From Stenotrophomonas maltophilia (GTDB lineage Bacteria; Pseudomonadota; Gammaproteobacteria; Xanthomonadales; Xanthomonadaceae), in NCBI RefSeq assembly GCF_013464915.1, contig NZ_RAVT01000006.1, forward strand, positions 110,672 to 148,568: 37,897 nt of DNA, in the 5' to 3' direction. A program made the position numbers and the translations under genes. Below, piece by piece: positions 27,116-34,693 of the stretch. The notes under the pieces are model-generated. The model worked only from the letters and a program-made list of their open reading frames with translations, was not told the DNA's origin and ran no database searches. Position 1 is the stretch's first letter; each line of letters starts with the position of its first letter.

Positions 27116-27895
27116 ATGAGCGAACCGGAAAAGCGCATCGCCCTGTTGATCGACGCCGACAACGCGCCGGCCTCGAAGATCGACGAGGTCCTGGCCGAAG
27201 TCGCCCGCTACGGCGTGGCCAACGTGCGCCGCGCCTATGGCAACTGGAAGAGCCCGCGGTTGAAGGGCTGGGAAGCGGTGCTGCACGAATATGCGATCCG
27301 CCCGATCCAGCAGTTCGCCTACAGCAAGGGCAAGAACGCCTCGGACATGGCGATGGTGATCGATGCCATGGACCTGCTGTACGCGCGCAACCTCGATGGT
27401 TTCGCCATTGTGTCCAGCGATGCCGACTTCACCCCGATGGTGATGCGCCTGCTGACCGACGGCGTGAAGGTCTATGGCTTCGGCGAGAAGAAAACGCCGG
27501 AACCCTTCGTCAATGCGTGCTCGAAGTTCACCTATCTGGAGGCGCTGGGCCAGACCCATGCCAGCGTGCCGGATACCGAACAGGCATCGAGCGAACAGGC
27601 ATCGAACGAGCCGGTGGCCAACGACGATGCGCGCCCGCGCAAGAGCGGTGCGGAAATGCGCAGCGACACGCGGCTGGTGAAGATGCTGCGCCGCGCGGTG
27701 TCCGCGGCCGAGGGCGAGGATGGCTGGTCGCACCTCGGTCCGGTCGGCAGCCAGATCGGCAACCAGGCATCGTTCGACCCGCGCAACTACGGCTACGGCA
27801 AGCTCAGCGATCTGCTGGCGGCCATCGGCCTGTTCGAACTGAAGAAGGATGGCAAGTCCTCCTACGTGCGCGCGCTGCCAAAGAAGAACCGGTAA
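27116..27895 (+). CDS. NYN-domain RNase-like protein with OST-HTH/LOTUS domain
   Basis: A 259-aa cytoplasmic protein. The N-terminal NYN (PIN-like) domain (about 7-150) has acidic metal-binding residues in LLIDADNAP (Asp13, Asp15), MVIDAMDLLYARNLDGFAIVSSDADFTPMVMRL and the VYGFGEKKTPEPFV loop. The C-terminal OST-HTH domain (about 190-255) has LVKMLRRAVSAAEGEDGWSHLG and YGYGKLSDLLAAIGLFEL; this domain binds RNA. It is probably an RNA-processing nuclease of the LabA/DUF88 kind. The linker holds a 15-bp tandem duplication (27578-27607, EQASS EQASN). The last codons and stop are included in a 30-bp tandem duplication with a SMAG half. ATG 27116 follows GAGGAG. Confidence 0.87.
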   Translation: MSEPEKRIALLIDADNAPASKIDEVLAEVARYGVANVRRAYGNWKSPRLKGWEAVLHEYAIRPIQQFAYSKGKNASDMAMVIDAMDLLYARNLDGFAIVSSDADFTPMVMRLLTDGVKVYGFGEKKTPEPFVNACSKFTYLEALGQTHASVPDTEQASSEQASNEPVANDDARPRKSGAEMRSDTRLVKMLRRAVSAAEGEDGWSHLGPVGSQIGNQASFDPRNYGYGKLSDLLAAIGLFELKKDGKSSYVRALPKKNR

Positions 27896-27947
27896 TGCCG
27901 GCCGCTGGCCAAAAAGAACCGGTAGTGCCGGCCGCTGGCCGGCAAGC
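27881..27947 (+). repeat. 30-bp tandem duplication of gene end plus SMAG repeat
   Basis: 27881-27910 and 27911-27940 differ at two of 30 bases. Each unit carries the last codons of the NYN gene, the stop region and a left SMAG half (GGTARTGCCGGCCGCTGGCC). The second unit continues into a full SMAG (27922-27947). The true stop is TAA at 27893-27895 in the first unit. Confidence 0.85.
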
Positions 27948-28037
27948 CCCAGATGCCAGATCCCGCATCCGGCACGCACATCCCCCACCCGATCAGGCGT
28001 ATCGTTGCCGCTCGCATTGCCAGCAAGGAAAACCCGC

Positions 28038-28658
28038 ATGTTGAAGATCTGGGGCCGTCGCAATTCCAGCAACGTCCGCAAGGTGCTGTGGTGTGCCGAG
28101 GAGATCGGCCTGCCGTACGAGTCCATCGAAGTTGGTGGCAGCCACGGCGGCACGCAGACGCCGGAATACCAGGCGATGAATCCCAACAGCCTGGTGCCGG
28201 TGATCGAAGACCACGGCCTGCCGCTGTGGGAGTCCAATGCCATCGTGCGCTATCTGAGCGCACGCTACGCGCTGGGCACGCTGTACGCTGAAGACCCGAT
28301 GGAACGCGCCCAGGCCGAGAAGTGGATGGACTGGAGCACCTCGCGGATGGCGCCGCTGTACAGCGACCTGGTCTGGGGCATCATGCGCACCGCACCGGCC
28401 GACCGCGACGAATCGCGGATCAATGCCGCCATCGTGCGTGCTGGCGACTATCTTGCGATGGCTGATGCAACCCTGGCCAGGCAGCCGTGGCTGTCGGGCG
28501 ATACGTTCGCGATGGGCGACATCCCGCTGGGCTCGCAGATCTACGCGTGGTTCGAACTGCCGATCCAGCGCCCGGAGCTGCCGCACCTGGCTGAATGGTA
28601 CGCCCGCCTTCGCGAGCGCCCCGCCTACCAGCGCGGCGTGATGTCGCCTCTGACGTAG
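28038..28658 (+). CDS. Glutathione S-transferase family protein
   Basis: A 206-aa cytoplasmic GST. The thioredoxin-like N-terminal domain starts LKIWGRRNSSNVRKVLWCAEEIGLPYE, with the active-site Ser region (Ser10/Ser11). The cis-Pro is in NSLVPVIEDHGLPLWESNAIVRYLSARYA and the glutathione-binding Glu-Ser follows it. The helical C-terminal domain includes LSGDTFAMGDIPLGSQIYAWFEL, the N-capping box of the family. It conjugates glutathione to electrophiles; the exact class and substrate are unknown. A SMAG repeat lies upstream and a GGGGTCAG palindrome pair downstream separates it from convergent priA. Confidence 0.9.
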   Translation: MLKIWGRRNSSNVRKVLWCAEEIGLPYESIEVGGSHGGTQTPEYQAMNPNSLVPVIEDHGLPLWESNAIVRYLSARYALGTLYAEDPMERAQAEKWMDWSTSRMAPLYSDLVWGIMRTAPADRDESRINAAIVRAGDYLAMADATLARQPWLSGDTFAMGDIPLGSQIYAWFELPIQRPELPHLAEWYARLRERPAYQRGVMSPLT

Positions 28659-28669
28659 CGAAAGTGTTC

Positions 28670-28753
28670 GGGGTCAGAGCCCTTTTCTGCAAAAGGGATC
28701 CGACCCCGATAGCCAAAGGGTCGGATCCCACCCGACGGGTGGGCTCTGACCCC
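28670..28753. repeat. Inverted pair of GGGGTCAG-family palindromes
   Basis: Copy A (28670-28707): GGGGTCAGAGCCC, a TTTTCTGCAAAA loop stem, GGGATCCGACCCC. Copy B (28718-28753) is the same element inverted (GGGTCGGATCCC ... GGGCTCTGACCCC). It fills the gap between gst and the priA stop codon at 28754 and could terminate both convergent genes. Confidence 0.82.
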
Positions 28754-30931
28754 TCAGTACAGATCCGTCGGATCCACATCCAGCGACCAGCGCACCTTGC
28801 GCGCTTCCGGCAGCGCATACAGCTGCGGAACCAGTTGCGAAAGCGCCCCATGCAGTGGCGGCCGCTGCACGGCAGACAGCAGCAGCTGCGTGCGTTGGTA
28901 ACCGGCGCGCCGCGGCATCGGCGCCGGCATCGGCCCATACGCCTCCACCACGTTCTGCTCGCCCAGCAGCTGTCGCGCGGCCAGCAGGAACGCATTGGCA
29001 TGCTCCACCTGCTGGGCTTCGCCGCGCATCAGCGCCAGATGCGCGAACGGCGGGAATCCGGCGGCCTGGCGCTGGTTCAATTCGGCCTGTGCGAACGGGT
29101 GGTAACCACCGCTGACCAACGTTTCCAGCAGCGGATGCCCGGGGTGATGGGTCTGCAGCCAGACCTCACCGGGATCACGTGCGCGGCCCGCACGGCCCGC
29201 CACCTGGATCAGCTGCTGCGCCAGCTTCTCGCTGGCGCGGAAGTCGGCCGAGAACAGGCCTTCATCAATGCCGACCACCACCACCAGGGTCAGCTTGGGC
29301 AGGTCGTGGCCCTTGGCCAGGATCTGCGTGCCGACCAGGATGCCGGGCCGGTCGCCCAGTTTCGCCAGCTGTTGTTCCAGTGCATCGCGGCGTGAGGTGG
29401 TGCCGCGGTCGATGCGCACCACCGGGAAATCGGCGAAGGCGGCGGTGAGATGTTCTTCCAGGCGCTCGGTGCCGATGCCCTGTGGTTGCAGCGCCAGGCT
29501 GCCGCACGCGGGGCATGCCAGCGGTGCCGGCTGACGCGCGCCGCAGTGATGGCACTGCAGGCGACGGCCACCGCCATGCACGGTCATCGGCGCATCGCAG
29601 CGGTTGCACGGTGCGGTCCAGCCGCAGTCGTGGCACAGCAGTACCGGCGCGTAGCCACGGCGGTTCTTGAACACCAGCACCTGCTGGCCGCGCTGCAGGT
29701 GCTCGGCGATGCCGGCCAGCACATCGGCCGACAGGCCGTCATGCAATGGCCGCTTGCGCACATCGAGGATGCGCACGCGTGGTGGCCGCGCATCACCGGC
29801 ACGCTGCTTCAGGCGCAGGTGGGTGTAGCGCCCGGCATAGGCGTTGTGCAGCGTTTCCAATGAAGGCGTAGCGCTGCCCAGCAGCACCGGGATGCCCAGC
29901 GCCTTGGCCCGCACCAGGGCGAAATCGCGCGCGTGGTAGCGGATGCCGTCCTGCTGCTTGTAGCTGCCGTCATGTTCCTCGTCGACGATCAGCAGGCCGG
30001 CCTGCGGCAACGGCGTGAACACGGCCGAGCGGGTGCCGACGATGACCCGCGCTTCGCCGCGGGAGGCCGCTGCCCAGACGCGCGCGCGCTCGTTGTCGTT
30101 CAATCCCGAATGCAGTGCATGCACGGCGATGCCGAGGCGGCCGCGGAAGCGTGCCAGGGTCTGCGGGGTGAGGCCGATTTCCGGCACCAGCACCAGCGCC
30201 TGCCTGCCTTGCGCCAGGCAGTGGATGATGGCCTGCAGGTAGACCTCGGTCTTGCCGCTGCCGGTCACGCCATCCAGAAGGAACGGTTGGAAGCCCTCGA
30301 CTGCGTTGATCGCCGCCACGGCCTCGGCCTGGTCCGGGTTGAGGGTAGGGCCGGGCAGCGGCTGCGCGTGCTGCGGCGCCACGCTCAGCGCCACGCGCTC
30401 GGCCAGTTGCCGCTTGGCGAGACTGCGCGCGGCGGTGCGCCAGTCGTCCATGCGTTCACCCAGCACGTCTTCATCCACGATGGCGTCGGCCAGCAGCTCG
30501 GCCAGTTGCCGGGGGCGGCTGCCGGCGCGCAGTTTTTCGCGCTGGGCGCGGCCTTCGGCGGTCAGCTGCCAGCCCCAGTGATGGGTGTCGGGCAGGGCGT
30601 CGCCATGGCGCAGCGGGCCCGGCAGGGCGGTGCTCAGCACCTCGCCCAGTGGTGCATGGGTATAGCGCGCCAGCCACTGCAGGCTCTGCCAGAGCTCGCC
30701 CTGCAGCAGCGGTTGCGGGTCGCACCAGGCCAGTGCCTGGCGCAGTCCCTGGCCGTCATCGGTCTGGCCGTGGCCGACCACCACGCCGACCAGCTCGCGG
30801 TTGCCGAACGGCACCTTCAGGCGGCAGCCGACCGCGACCGTGGGGCCATCGCCCTCCGGCGACAGGTAATCGAACAGGCGTGGCAGCGGGACGGGCAGGG
30901 CGACCTGCAGGGTCGGAATGGGTGAAAGCAT
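28754..30931 (-). CDS. priA: Primosomal protein N' (PriA helicase)
   Basis: A 725-aa 3'-5' helicase that reloads the replisome at stalled forks. The N-terminal DNA-binding domain starts TLQVALPVPLPRLFDYLSPEG. Walker A is LLDGVTGSGKTEVYLQ and Walker B is LLIVDEEHDGSYKQQDG. The zinc region holds eight Cys in the CHDCGWTAPCNRCD, QCHHCG and CPACGS stretches. Motif QVAGRAGRARDPGEV lies in the second helicase lobe. I use ATG 30931 by comparison with E. coli PriA; a TACACT -10-like box ends just before it, so the mRNA may be leaderless, while ATG 30952 would add seven odd residues. The upstream region carries paired DnaA boxes. Confidence 0.95.
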   Translation of the reverse strand: MLSPIPTLQVALPVPLPRLFDYLSPEGDGPTVAVGCRLKVPFGNRELVGVVVGHGQTDDGQGLRQALAWCDPQPLLQGELWQSLQWLARYTHAPLGEVLSTALPGPLRHGDALPDTHHWGWQLTAEGRAQREKLRAGSRPRQLAELLADAIVDEDVLGERMDDWRTAARSLAKRQLAERVALSVAPQHAQPLPGPTLNPDQAEAVAAINAVEGFQPFLLDGVTGSGKTEVYLQAIIHCLAQGRQALVLVPEIGLTPQTLARFRGRLGIAVHALHSGLNDNERARVWAAASRGEARVIVGTRSAVFTPLPQAGLLIVDEEHDGSYKQQDGIRYHARDFALVRAKALGIPVLLGSATPSLETLHNAYAGRYTHLRLKQRAGDARPPRVRILDVRKRPLHDGLSADVLAGIAEHLQRGQQVLVFKNRRGYAPVLLCHDCGWTAPCNRCDAPMTVHGGGRRLQCHHCGARQPAPLACPACGSLALQPQGIGTERLEEHLTAAFADFPVVRIDRGTTSRRDALEQQLAKLGDRPGILVGTQILAKGHDLPKLTLVVVVGIDEGLFSADFRASEKLAQQLIQVAGRAGRARDPGEVWLQTHHPGHPLLETLVSGGYHPFAQAELNQRQAAGFPPFAHLALMRGEAQQVEHANAFLLAARQLLGEQNVVEAYGPMPAPMPRRAGYQRTQLLLSAVQRPPLHGALSQLVPQLYALPEARKVRWSLDVDPTDLY

Positions 30932-31344
30932 CGGGCCAGTGTAACGGGCCATGCGCGCGCGAATGGCAGGGGGCAGAGGCGGCCGGGGAGCCCCCGTTGA
31001 ATCATAAATGTCACCTAAATATCGGTGTCCATTGGAGATTCAGTCTTATCCACATGTTCTGTGGATAACGTTGTGCGTTACCGGTCGACGGGAACGCAGG
31101 AGGCCGATGGCGACGAGCTCACGCTTGGGTTGGTCAAAAAATCGCCACACTTCAAAGTCATTCAAAATCAACAACTTGAGTGTGAAACATTGCTGAAACA
31201 GAGTGAATTCAGCTGGATGCCGCAGTTTTCCCCGAAGCGGGCGTGGTGCTGTGCACAACCTGCAGCACGAAGTGCCTTTGGGCGCAAGTCCTACGGGTGC
31301 CGATGGGCTGCCGCTATCATGCCGGCAGACCTTTGGAGTGACCG
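30932..31344. promoter_or_regulatory. AT-richer intergenic locus with paired DnaA boxes and an IHF site
   Basis: No gene seen in 413 bp, which are clearly richer in A+T than the flanks. Perfect DnaA boxes TTATCCACA (31046-31054) and TGTGGATAA (31060-31068) face each other five bases apart. Weaker boxes with one mismatch are at 31181-31189 (TGTGAAACA) and 31250-31258 (TGTGCACAA). A consensus IHF site (AATCAA-N4-TTG, 31166-31178) lies between. A -10-like TATCAT (31315-31320) serves the gene at 31345. The locus could regulate priA or bind DnaA for cell-cycle control. Confidence 0.65.
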
Positions 31345-32349
31345 ATGACGGCTGTGCCCGCCCCTGTTTCCTCGACCGCGGCCGGCGCGCTGTCGGCGTT
31401 CCTGCGTGGCGTCGAGCGCCGCGCCCTGGTGGTGGCTGAGCTGCAGTGCGGCGATGCCGCGCGTGCCGAGCAGACCCTGGTGGCGGTGATGCGCGCCTTT
31501 GCCGCGGTCGCCAGCGACCTGCCGATGGCGCAGTGGCCGACCCGCTTCTGGACCCTGTTGGGCCAACGCCAGGCACTGCGCGAGCCGGTGGGCGGCCAGT
31601 GGCTGCCGCCGTTGGCTGCGCTGGGCGAGATGGGCCCGCTGCCGCGCTTGGCACTCCTGTTGCGGGTGGGCGGCAGTCTGGACGAGGGTATCGCCATGCG
31701 CGTGCTCGACCAGGACGAAGCGGGCTACCAGCACCTGCTGGCCGATGCCTGCCCCCGCGATGCACACGGCCAGCCCGATGCGTCGGCCTGGCGCCAGCTG
31801 GCCGAACAGGTGCAGCTGCGCATCCGCGACCTGCCGGCCAAGCGCCTGCAGCAGCTGCAGCAGCCGGCCGCACCGGCCGCCAGCAATGAAGCTCCCACGA
31901 CCAGTTGGCGCGCACCGCAGCGCGATGAACGTGCGGCCGCCCAGGGCAAGCGGCGGCGTGCCAATGCCAGGCCGCGCTGGCGCGGTCCGGTGATCCTGCT
32001 GGTGACGGTGGCGGTGCTGTTGGCCGCAGCGCTGGGCTGGCGCTACTGGCAAGGGCATTCATCCGGTAGCGATGCCCCACTGCCGGAAGGTGTCGTGGGT
32101 GAAGCTGGCCCGGTCACGGTGGAAGCGCTTCCGCCGAGCAAGGTCAACGCCACGCCGGATGCGACCCCGGCCCAGGCGTCCGACGACGCCACGATGCTGG
32201 CCGACCGCGACTATCCGCTGGTGGCCGATGCCGATCTGTATGCCTGGACCGCCGCCGGCGGCCCGTTGCCGGTGGATGAATCGCAATCCAGGCCGAGCCG
32301 GCCGGAGCCGGCCAGCACTACGCTGGAAACGGCTGCCGCCGATGAATAA
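31345..32349 (+). CDS. Membrane protein with degenerate ECF sigma-like cytoplasmic half
   Basis: A 334-aa protein. Residues about 15-80 (AFLRGVERRALVVAELQCGDAARAEQTLVAVMRAF, abridged) follow the pattern of ECF sigma region 2, and about 95-140 (MGPLPRLALLLRVGGSLDEGIAMRVLDQ) the pattern of region 4, but both look worn and DNA-recognition residues are not evident. A basic linker leads to one TM (about 213-232, GPVILLVTVAVLLAAALGW) and a Pro/Ala-rich periplasmic tail. It overlaps the next gene by eight bases. Relatives with a sigma factor next to DUF3619/DUF3106 genes are known; this may be a fused version. GGAG precedes ATG 31345. Function unknown; the sigma resemblance is my reading. Confidence 0.65.
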   Translation: MTAVPAPVSSTAAGALSAFLRGVERRALVVAELQCGDAARAEQTLVAVMRAFAAVASDLPMAQWPTRFWTLLGQRQALREPVGGQWLPPLAALGEMGPLPRLALLLRVGGSLDEGIAMRVLDQDEAGYQHLLADACPRDAHGQPDASAWRQLAEQVQLRIRDLPAKRLQQLQQPAAPAASNEAPTTSWRAPQRDERAAAQGKRRRANARPRWRGPVILLVTVAVLLAAALGWRYWQGHSSGSDAPLPEGVVGEAGPVTVEALPPSKVNATPDATPAQASDDATMLADRDYPLVADADLYAWTAAGGPLPVDESQSRPSRPEPASTTLETAAADE

Positions 32350-32926
32350 GCCCCTGTTCGCCAGCCTGCTGCTGGCCCTGCCGCTGACGCTGTCCGCCGC
32401 GCCGCAGACCTTGAACGTGCCGTTGCCGCCGGCGGTGCCGGCCACGTCATCTGCCGCGCCAGCCCCGGCCGCCGCACCTGCTGCGCCCGCATCGTTTGCC
32501 CAGCTCGATGCTCCGCAGCAGCGTCAGCGCCGTGCCGACTACGCGGCCTGGCGCGCCCTGCCGGAGAGTGAGCGCGAGCGCATCCGCCAGGCGGCTGCGC
32601 GGTTCAACGCGCTGCCGGCGGACCAGCAGCAGCGTCTGCGCCAGCAGTTCCAGGCGCAGGACCAGGCGTTCCGTGAAGGCTGGCGGCTGGGCCCGCAGCT
32701 GGGACTGGAGTTCCCCAAGCTGCACGGCCTGTTCGGCTTCGTGCCACCGGAACAGCGCGAAGCCGCGCTGGCCGTGCTGCGCCAGCTCAGCCCGGCGCAG
32801 CTGGCCCAGCTGACCCTGGTCGCGCAGCGCACGCCACCGCAGGAACGTGACAAGGTACGTGGCGCGTTCCTCGCCGTGCCGGCCGCCGAGCGCGACACCT
32901 GGCTCAAGCGCCAGGCCGGCCAGTAG
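32342..32926 (+). CDS. Exported DUF3106-like protein
   Basis: A 194-aa protein with a signal peptide (NKPLFASLLLALPLTLSAA), an Ala/Pro-rich stretch, then a helical domain of the DUF3106 kind rich in Arg, Gln and Trp: ADYAAWRALPESERERIRQAAARFNALPADQQQRLRQQF (abridged) and LSPAQLAQLTLVAQRTPPQERDKVRG. Several P-x-x-x-R/E-R units suggest repeated short helices. It overlaps the sigma-like gene and probably shares a pathway with it. The role is unknown; it may be a periplasmic partner of the sigma-like membrane protein. Confidence 0.8.
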   Translation: MNKPLFASLLLALPLTLSAAPQTLNVPLPPAVPATSSAAPAPAAAPAAPASFAQLDAPQQRQRRADYAAWRALPESERERIRQAAARFNALPADQQQRLRQQFQAQDQAFREGWRLGPQLGLEFPKLHGLFGFVPPEQREAALAVLRQLSPAQLAQLTLVAQRTPPQERDKVRGAFLAVPAAERDTWLKRQAGQ

Positions 32927-32961
32927 ACCCGAGGGCGTAGCGTCGACGGGTTGCGTCGACG

Positions 32962-33083
32962 GGTAGAGTCGACTGTTAGTCGACTTCCGCGCGCAGCGCG
33001 GGGTTTTCGCGGTTCTGCATGAAGAGCAGTCGACCAAAAGTGCAGTCGACCCAAAGCGCAGTCGACTAACAGTCGACTCTACC
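32962..33083. repeat. Inverted SMAG-like pair with 24-bp perfect arms
   Basis: The left arm (32962-32985) begins GGTAGAGTCGACTG and the right arm (33060-33083) is its exact reverse complement. Each arm is itself palindromic around GTCGAC. The 74 bp between hold more GTCGAC-containing fragments. Three further GTCGAC copies occur just left (32940-32960). It can form a large hairpin between the DUF3106-like gene and the MATE gene. Confidence 0.87.
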
Positions 33084-33215
33084 GCAGCGAGGGCCTGCCG
33101 GAACCCAGCATTCACGCCATGTCATGGGAATGCGCGCGCTGCGCGCGTAAGATGACCGGCCGCAACCCGGTGCCTGTGCCCTTCGCGCGCAACCGTAGTT
33201 CGCGTCAAGCACCTT

Positions 33216-34580
33216 ATGTCTACTGCAACCTCCACGCCGCGCTTCAGCAAGGAAGTCGGCGCCACCGGTCTGCTCGCCCTGCCGCTTGTGCTCGGGCATG
33301 TGTCCACCGGTCTGATCTCCTTCGTCGACAACGTGATTGCCGGCCACCACGCCACGGCCACCCTTGCCGCGGTGACCATCGGCACGGCGCTGCTGTGGCT
33401 GCCGATGCTGATCCCGATCGGCACCCTGATCTCGCTCACCGCCTCGGTGTCGCAGCTGCATGGCGCCGGCCGCGAGCGCGAGATCGGCCCGCTGTTCCGC
33501 CAGGCGCTGTGGCTGGCATTGGGCCTGGGCCTGATCATGTTCACCTTCCTCACCGTGGTGCCGCCGCTGCTGCCGGCCTTCGGCATCGCACCGGACATCG
33601 TGCCGGGCGCCACCGCGTTCCTGCATGCGGTGCGCTGGGGGGGGCCGGCGCTGACCCTGTACTTCTGCATGCGCTACCTCAGCGAGGGCATGCACTGGAC
33701 GCTGCCGACCATGCTGCTTGGCTTCGGCGGCCTGCTGGTGCTGGCGCCGATGGGCTACGTGCTGGCCAACGGCAAGCTCGGTTTCCCGGAAATGGGGGCC
33801 GAGGGCCTCGGCATCGCCTCGGCGGTGATGATGTGGCTGCAGGCCATCGCCTTCGCCACCTACCTGTGGTTCACCAAGCGCTTCGCCCACCTGCAGTTGT
33901 TCTCGCACTTCGAGGGGCCGCGCTGGAAGGCGATCTGGGAGTTGCTGCGCACCGGCCTGCCGATCGGCATCACCGTGCTGATGGAAGGCGGCCTGTTCAT
34001 CGTCACCGCGCTGCTGATCGGACGCCTCGGTGCCAATGAAGCGGCCGCGCACCAGATCGCGATCAACGTCGCGCAGCTGTGCTTCATGATCCCGATGGGC
34101 GTGGCCGAAGCCACCACCGTGCGCGTGGGCCATGCGGTCGGCCGCGGCGATGGCTTCGGTGTGCGCCGTGCGGCGTGGGCCGGCTACGCGATCATCATGG
34201 GCACGCAGACGCTGTCGGCGGCGGTGCTGCTGTTCGGCCACGATGCCATCGTCGGTGTCTACACCAACGACCTGGCGGTGGCCGGCCTGGCCTCGACGCT
34301 GCTGCTGTACGCGGCCACCTTCCAGTTCCCGGATGGCATCCAGGTGCTGTCGGCCGGTGCGCTGCGCGGCCTGAAGGACACCCGCGTGCCGATGTTCATC
34401 GCCATGTTCGCGTACTGGGGCCTGGGCATGCCGCTCGGCGCCGGGCTCGGCCTGGGCCTGGGCATGGGCCCGCAGGGCATGTGGATCGGCCTGATCGTCG
34501 GCCTGACCGCCGCCGCCATCCTGATGGGCTGGCGCCTGCGCCGCAGCAGCCTGCGCATCGGCCAGTCGATGCTGTCCTGA
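33216..34580 (+). CDS. MATE-family multidrug/cation exporter (NorM-like)
   Basis: A 454-aa inner-membrane antiporter with about 12 TM segments in two similar halves. The first half begins ALPLVLGHVSTGLISFVDNVIAGHH and includes the family Asp in VDNVIAG; the second begins TGLPIGITVLMEGGLFIVTALLIGRLGANEAAAHQIAINVA (abridged), ending with MGVAEATTVRVGHAVGRGD. Family members export drugs or cationic dyes in exchange for Na+ or H+. Substrate cannot be read. ATG 33216 is used. The gene is alone between the SMAG pair and sppA. Confidence 0.92.
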   Translation: MSTATSTPRFSKEVGATGLLALPLVLGHVSTGLISFVDNVIAGHHATATLAAVTIGTALLWLPMLIPIGTLISLTASVSQLHGAGREREIGPLFRQALWLALGLGLIMFTFLTVVPPLLPAFGIAPDIVPGATAFLHAVRWGGPALTLYFCMRYLSEGMHWTLPTMLLGFGGLLVLAPMGYVLANGKLGFPEMGAEGLGIASAVMMWLQAIAFATYLWFTKRFAHLQLFSHFEGPRWKAIWELLRTGLPIGITVLMEGGLFIVTALLIGRLGANEAAAHQIAINVAQLCFMIPMGVAEATTVRVGHAVGRGDGFGVRRAAWAGYAIIMGTQTLSAAVLLFGHDAIVGVYTNDLAVAGLASTLLLYAATFQFPDGIQVLSAGALRGLKDTRVPMFIAMFAYWGLGMPLGAGLGLGLGMGPQGMWIGLIVGLTAAAILMGWRLRRSSLRIGQSMLS

Positions 34581-34693
34581 CCTTCCGTGCCCGCCCCCCA
34601 CCGTGGCGGGCGATCCCCTGACTTGTGTCCGATGCCGCATCACGCGGCACCGGCTATGCTGGTACCACGGCAAGAAGCCATCCGGAGCGCTCC

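Noticed and set aside
30932..31344. Chromosomal replication origin (oriC)
   Set aside because: DnaA boxes are present, but dnaA, dnaN and the usual long AT-rich unwinding element are not. Only a DnaA-binding control site is proposed.
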